Positions 63,182-64,000 of a DNA stretch of 64,000 nt are shown piece after piece. Below the pieces are notes generated by a model that had not been told where the DNA came from, made no database searches, and was given only the letters and a program-made list of their open reading frames with translations. How positions within the stretch are numbered: the stretch's first letter is position 1; every line of letters starts with the position of its first letter. This DNA is from a bacterium (GTDB lineage Bacteria; CAIWAD01). The DNA is taken from contig JAUIFJ010000006.1 of the NCBI GenBank assembly GCA_030429345.1, positions 62,001-126,000 of the forward strand, read 5' to 3'. Position numbers and translations under genes: made by a program.

Positions 63182-63292
63182 ACTAGCTTTGACTACTACA
63201 CCTACTTCATCCAGGACTGGGTGGACGAAGGCCTTGCATCTACTTGGTGCAAGTGGGTGAAGTAGTCTGGATCTGCAGTTTCGGTTGGCAAT

Positions 63293-64000
63293 TCACCGAG
63301 GATCGACCCCTCCTGCAACTGCCCGACCTCGCAATATCGCGTTCACACCACTAAAGCTCATACCTGGCTCTAGATCCTCTACTCTACCAGCAATGTCCAC
63401 CCACGCCTCTACTCGATAGTTGATCAAGTCCGAGAACTGCGCCGCCCTGAAGTGCTCAAACTCCGTCCCGGGCACTGCGAAGAGGTAGAACCAGTAATCC
63501 TCGACATAGGGATCCAGCTCGTTGTAAAAGACCAGGTAGATGTCCGGGGTCACCGGGTTGCCATAGATCGTCGAGTCAACGGGCGACCAGTTGAGCATGG
63601 CGGACTGGTCTTCCTCGATTGCGACGGTCAAGTCCGTGACCGCTGCAGGAATGGGGCCGGATTCACCGACCAGGGGAACGACATGGTGTCGTGGGTCTTC
63701 GGTGTTGCTGATCTCTGTGTCAGCCCAGATGTGGAGGGTGTCTTGGAAGAGGCCTTGGGATTGGGGGTCGAATGTCAGGTTGAAAAATCCCGATTGAAAT
63801 CCAGCGCCGATGGAGTCTGTAAATGTACCTAGAATGAACTCCATCAGAGTCGTACTTGCGCTGTCTACAGAAACACCCGCGCATGCGGACTTGAACTCGA
63901 CAGCAAGCTGGGCTGTGTAGCCGGGCTCTGTAACTACGACAGCCTCTTCTGGGATACTGACCTGATCGCCTTGGCAATAGAATAGGGCACCCATGTCTGC
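63293..64000 (-). CDS. Secreted protein with fibronectin-like C terminus, truncated by the window edge
   Basis: The reading frame is open through to base 64000, so only the C-terminal ~235 residues are seen. The visible part has an Ig/choice-of-anchor-like stretch (FNLTFDPQSQGLFQDTLHIWAD) and then a fibronectin-like domain (AAVTDLTVAIEEDQSAMLNWSPVDSTIYGNPV) very like one in the neighbouring SUMF1-like protein (ARISDLTASVVNESIHLTWTPP). It belongs to the same class of exported, modular proteins; function unknown. Confidence 0.6.
   Translation of the reverse strand, partial: ADMGALFYCQGDQVSIPEEAVVVTEPGYTAQLAVEFKSACAGVSVDSASTTLMEFILGTFTDSIGAGFQSGFFNLTFDPQSQGLFQDTLHIWADTEISNTEDPRHHVVPLVGESGPIPAAVTDLTVAIEEDQSAMLNWSPVDSTIYGNPVTPDIYLVFYNELDPYVEDYWFYLFAVPGTEFEHFRAAQFSDLINYRVEAWVDIAGRVEDLEPGMSFSGVNAILRGRAVAGGVDPR

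Overview
The window is a dense, high-GC (by eye about 65%) stretch of a Gram-negative, flagellated bacterium. Heptose-nucleotide synthesis, Lgt, outer-membrane barrels, lipoproteins and a flagellin support this. A PorV-like barrel next to a large secreted protein with a C-terminal FlgD/sorting-type module, plus several secreted proteins with fibronectin-like ends, suggests a lineage near the FCB group (candidate phyla of the Eisenbacteria/Krumholzibacteria/Latescibacteria kind). That placement is inference; there is no rRNA gene here. No tRNA, CRISPR array, integrase or insertion-sequence transposase was recognised.

Layout. 0.2-8.3 kb (minus): glycosyltransferase, lgt, a small repeat protein, a TetR regulator, a TRAP transporter (dctPQM), a DUF3108 protein and a heptose adenylyltransferase, most joined by 4-base start/stop overlaps. 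8.3-8.8 kb: a non-coding repeat mosaic. 8.8-18.7 kb (minus): an envelope cluster with a PorV-like protein, an M6-like pseudoprotease, a protease/propeller/barrel fusion, two DUF5683-type proteins and a sugar-nucleotide reductase-like protein. 19-23.2 kb (minus): S9 peptidase, HIT protein, pyrE, enoyl-CoA hydratase. 23.4-25.4 kb (plus): HMA-domain lipoprotein, adenosine-deaminase-family protein, methyltransferase. 25.4-33.1 kb (minus): Tex, a LolB-like lipoprotein, three glycosyltransferases, an M23 peptidase.

33.2-34.9 kb (plus): a thioredoxin-like gene with an in-frame TGA exactly at the first active-site cysteine, followed by a hairpin that fits a bacterial SECIS. It is most simply read as a selenocysteine-containing thioredoxin and is the strongest finding. 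A monocistronic flagellin gene with a sigma-28-like promoter and a clear terminator follows. 35.3-41.1 kb (minus): yebC-ruvC-ruvA-ruvB-queA-ispD-ispF-UDG. 41.3 kb (plus): a MarC/YhgN-type membrane protein that seems to start at ATC. 42-49.6 kb (minus): methyltransferase, SbcD-like phosphoesterase, VWA membrane protein, tsaD, a secreted protein, CdaR. Two related non-coding elements with terminal inverted repeats lie at 34.9-35.3 and 43.9-44.4 kb.

50-57.5 kb (minus): DUF4386-like membrane protein, SDR, small barrel, Crp/Fnr regulator, an arylsulfotransferase/DUF1566 fusion, a porin. A G-run tract sits in the divergent region before a SLC12-type transporter (57.9-60.3 kb, plus). 60.4-63.3 kb is a markedly AT-richer segment with one large secreted protein carrying an FGE-sulfatase-like domain without its catalytic cysteines. 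The window ends inside another secreted protein.
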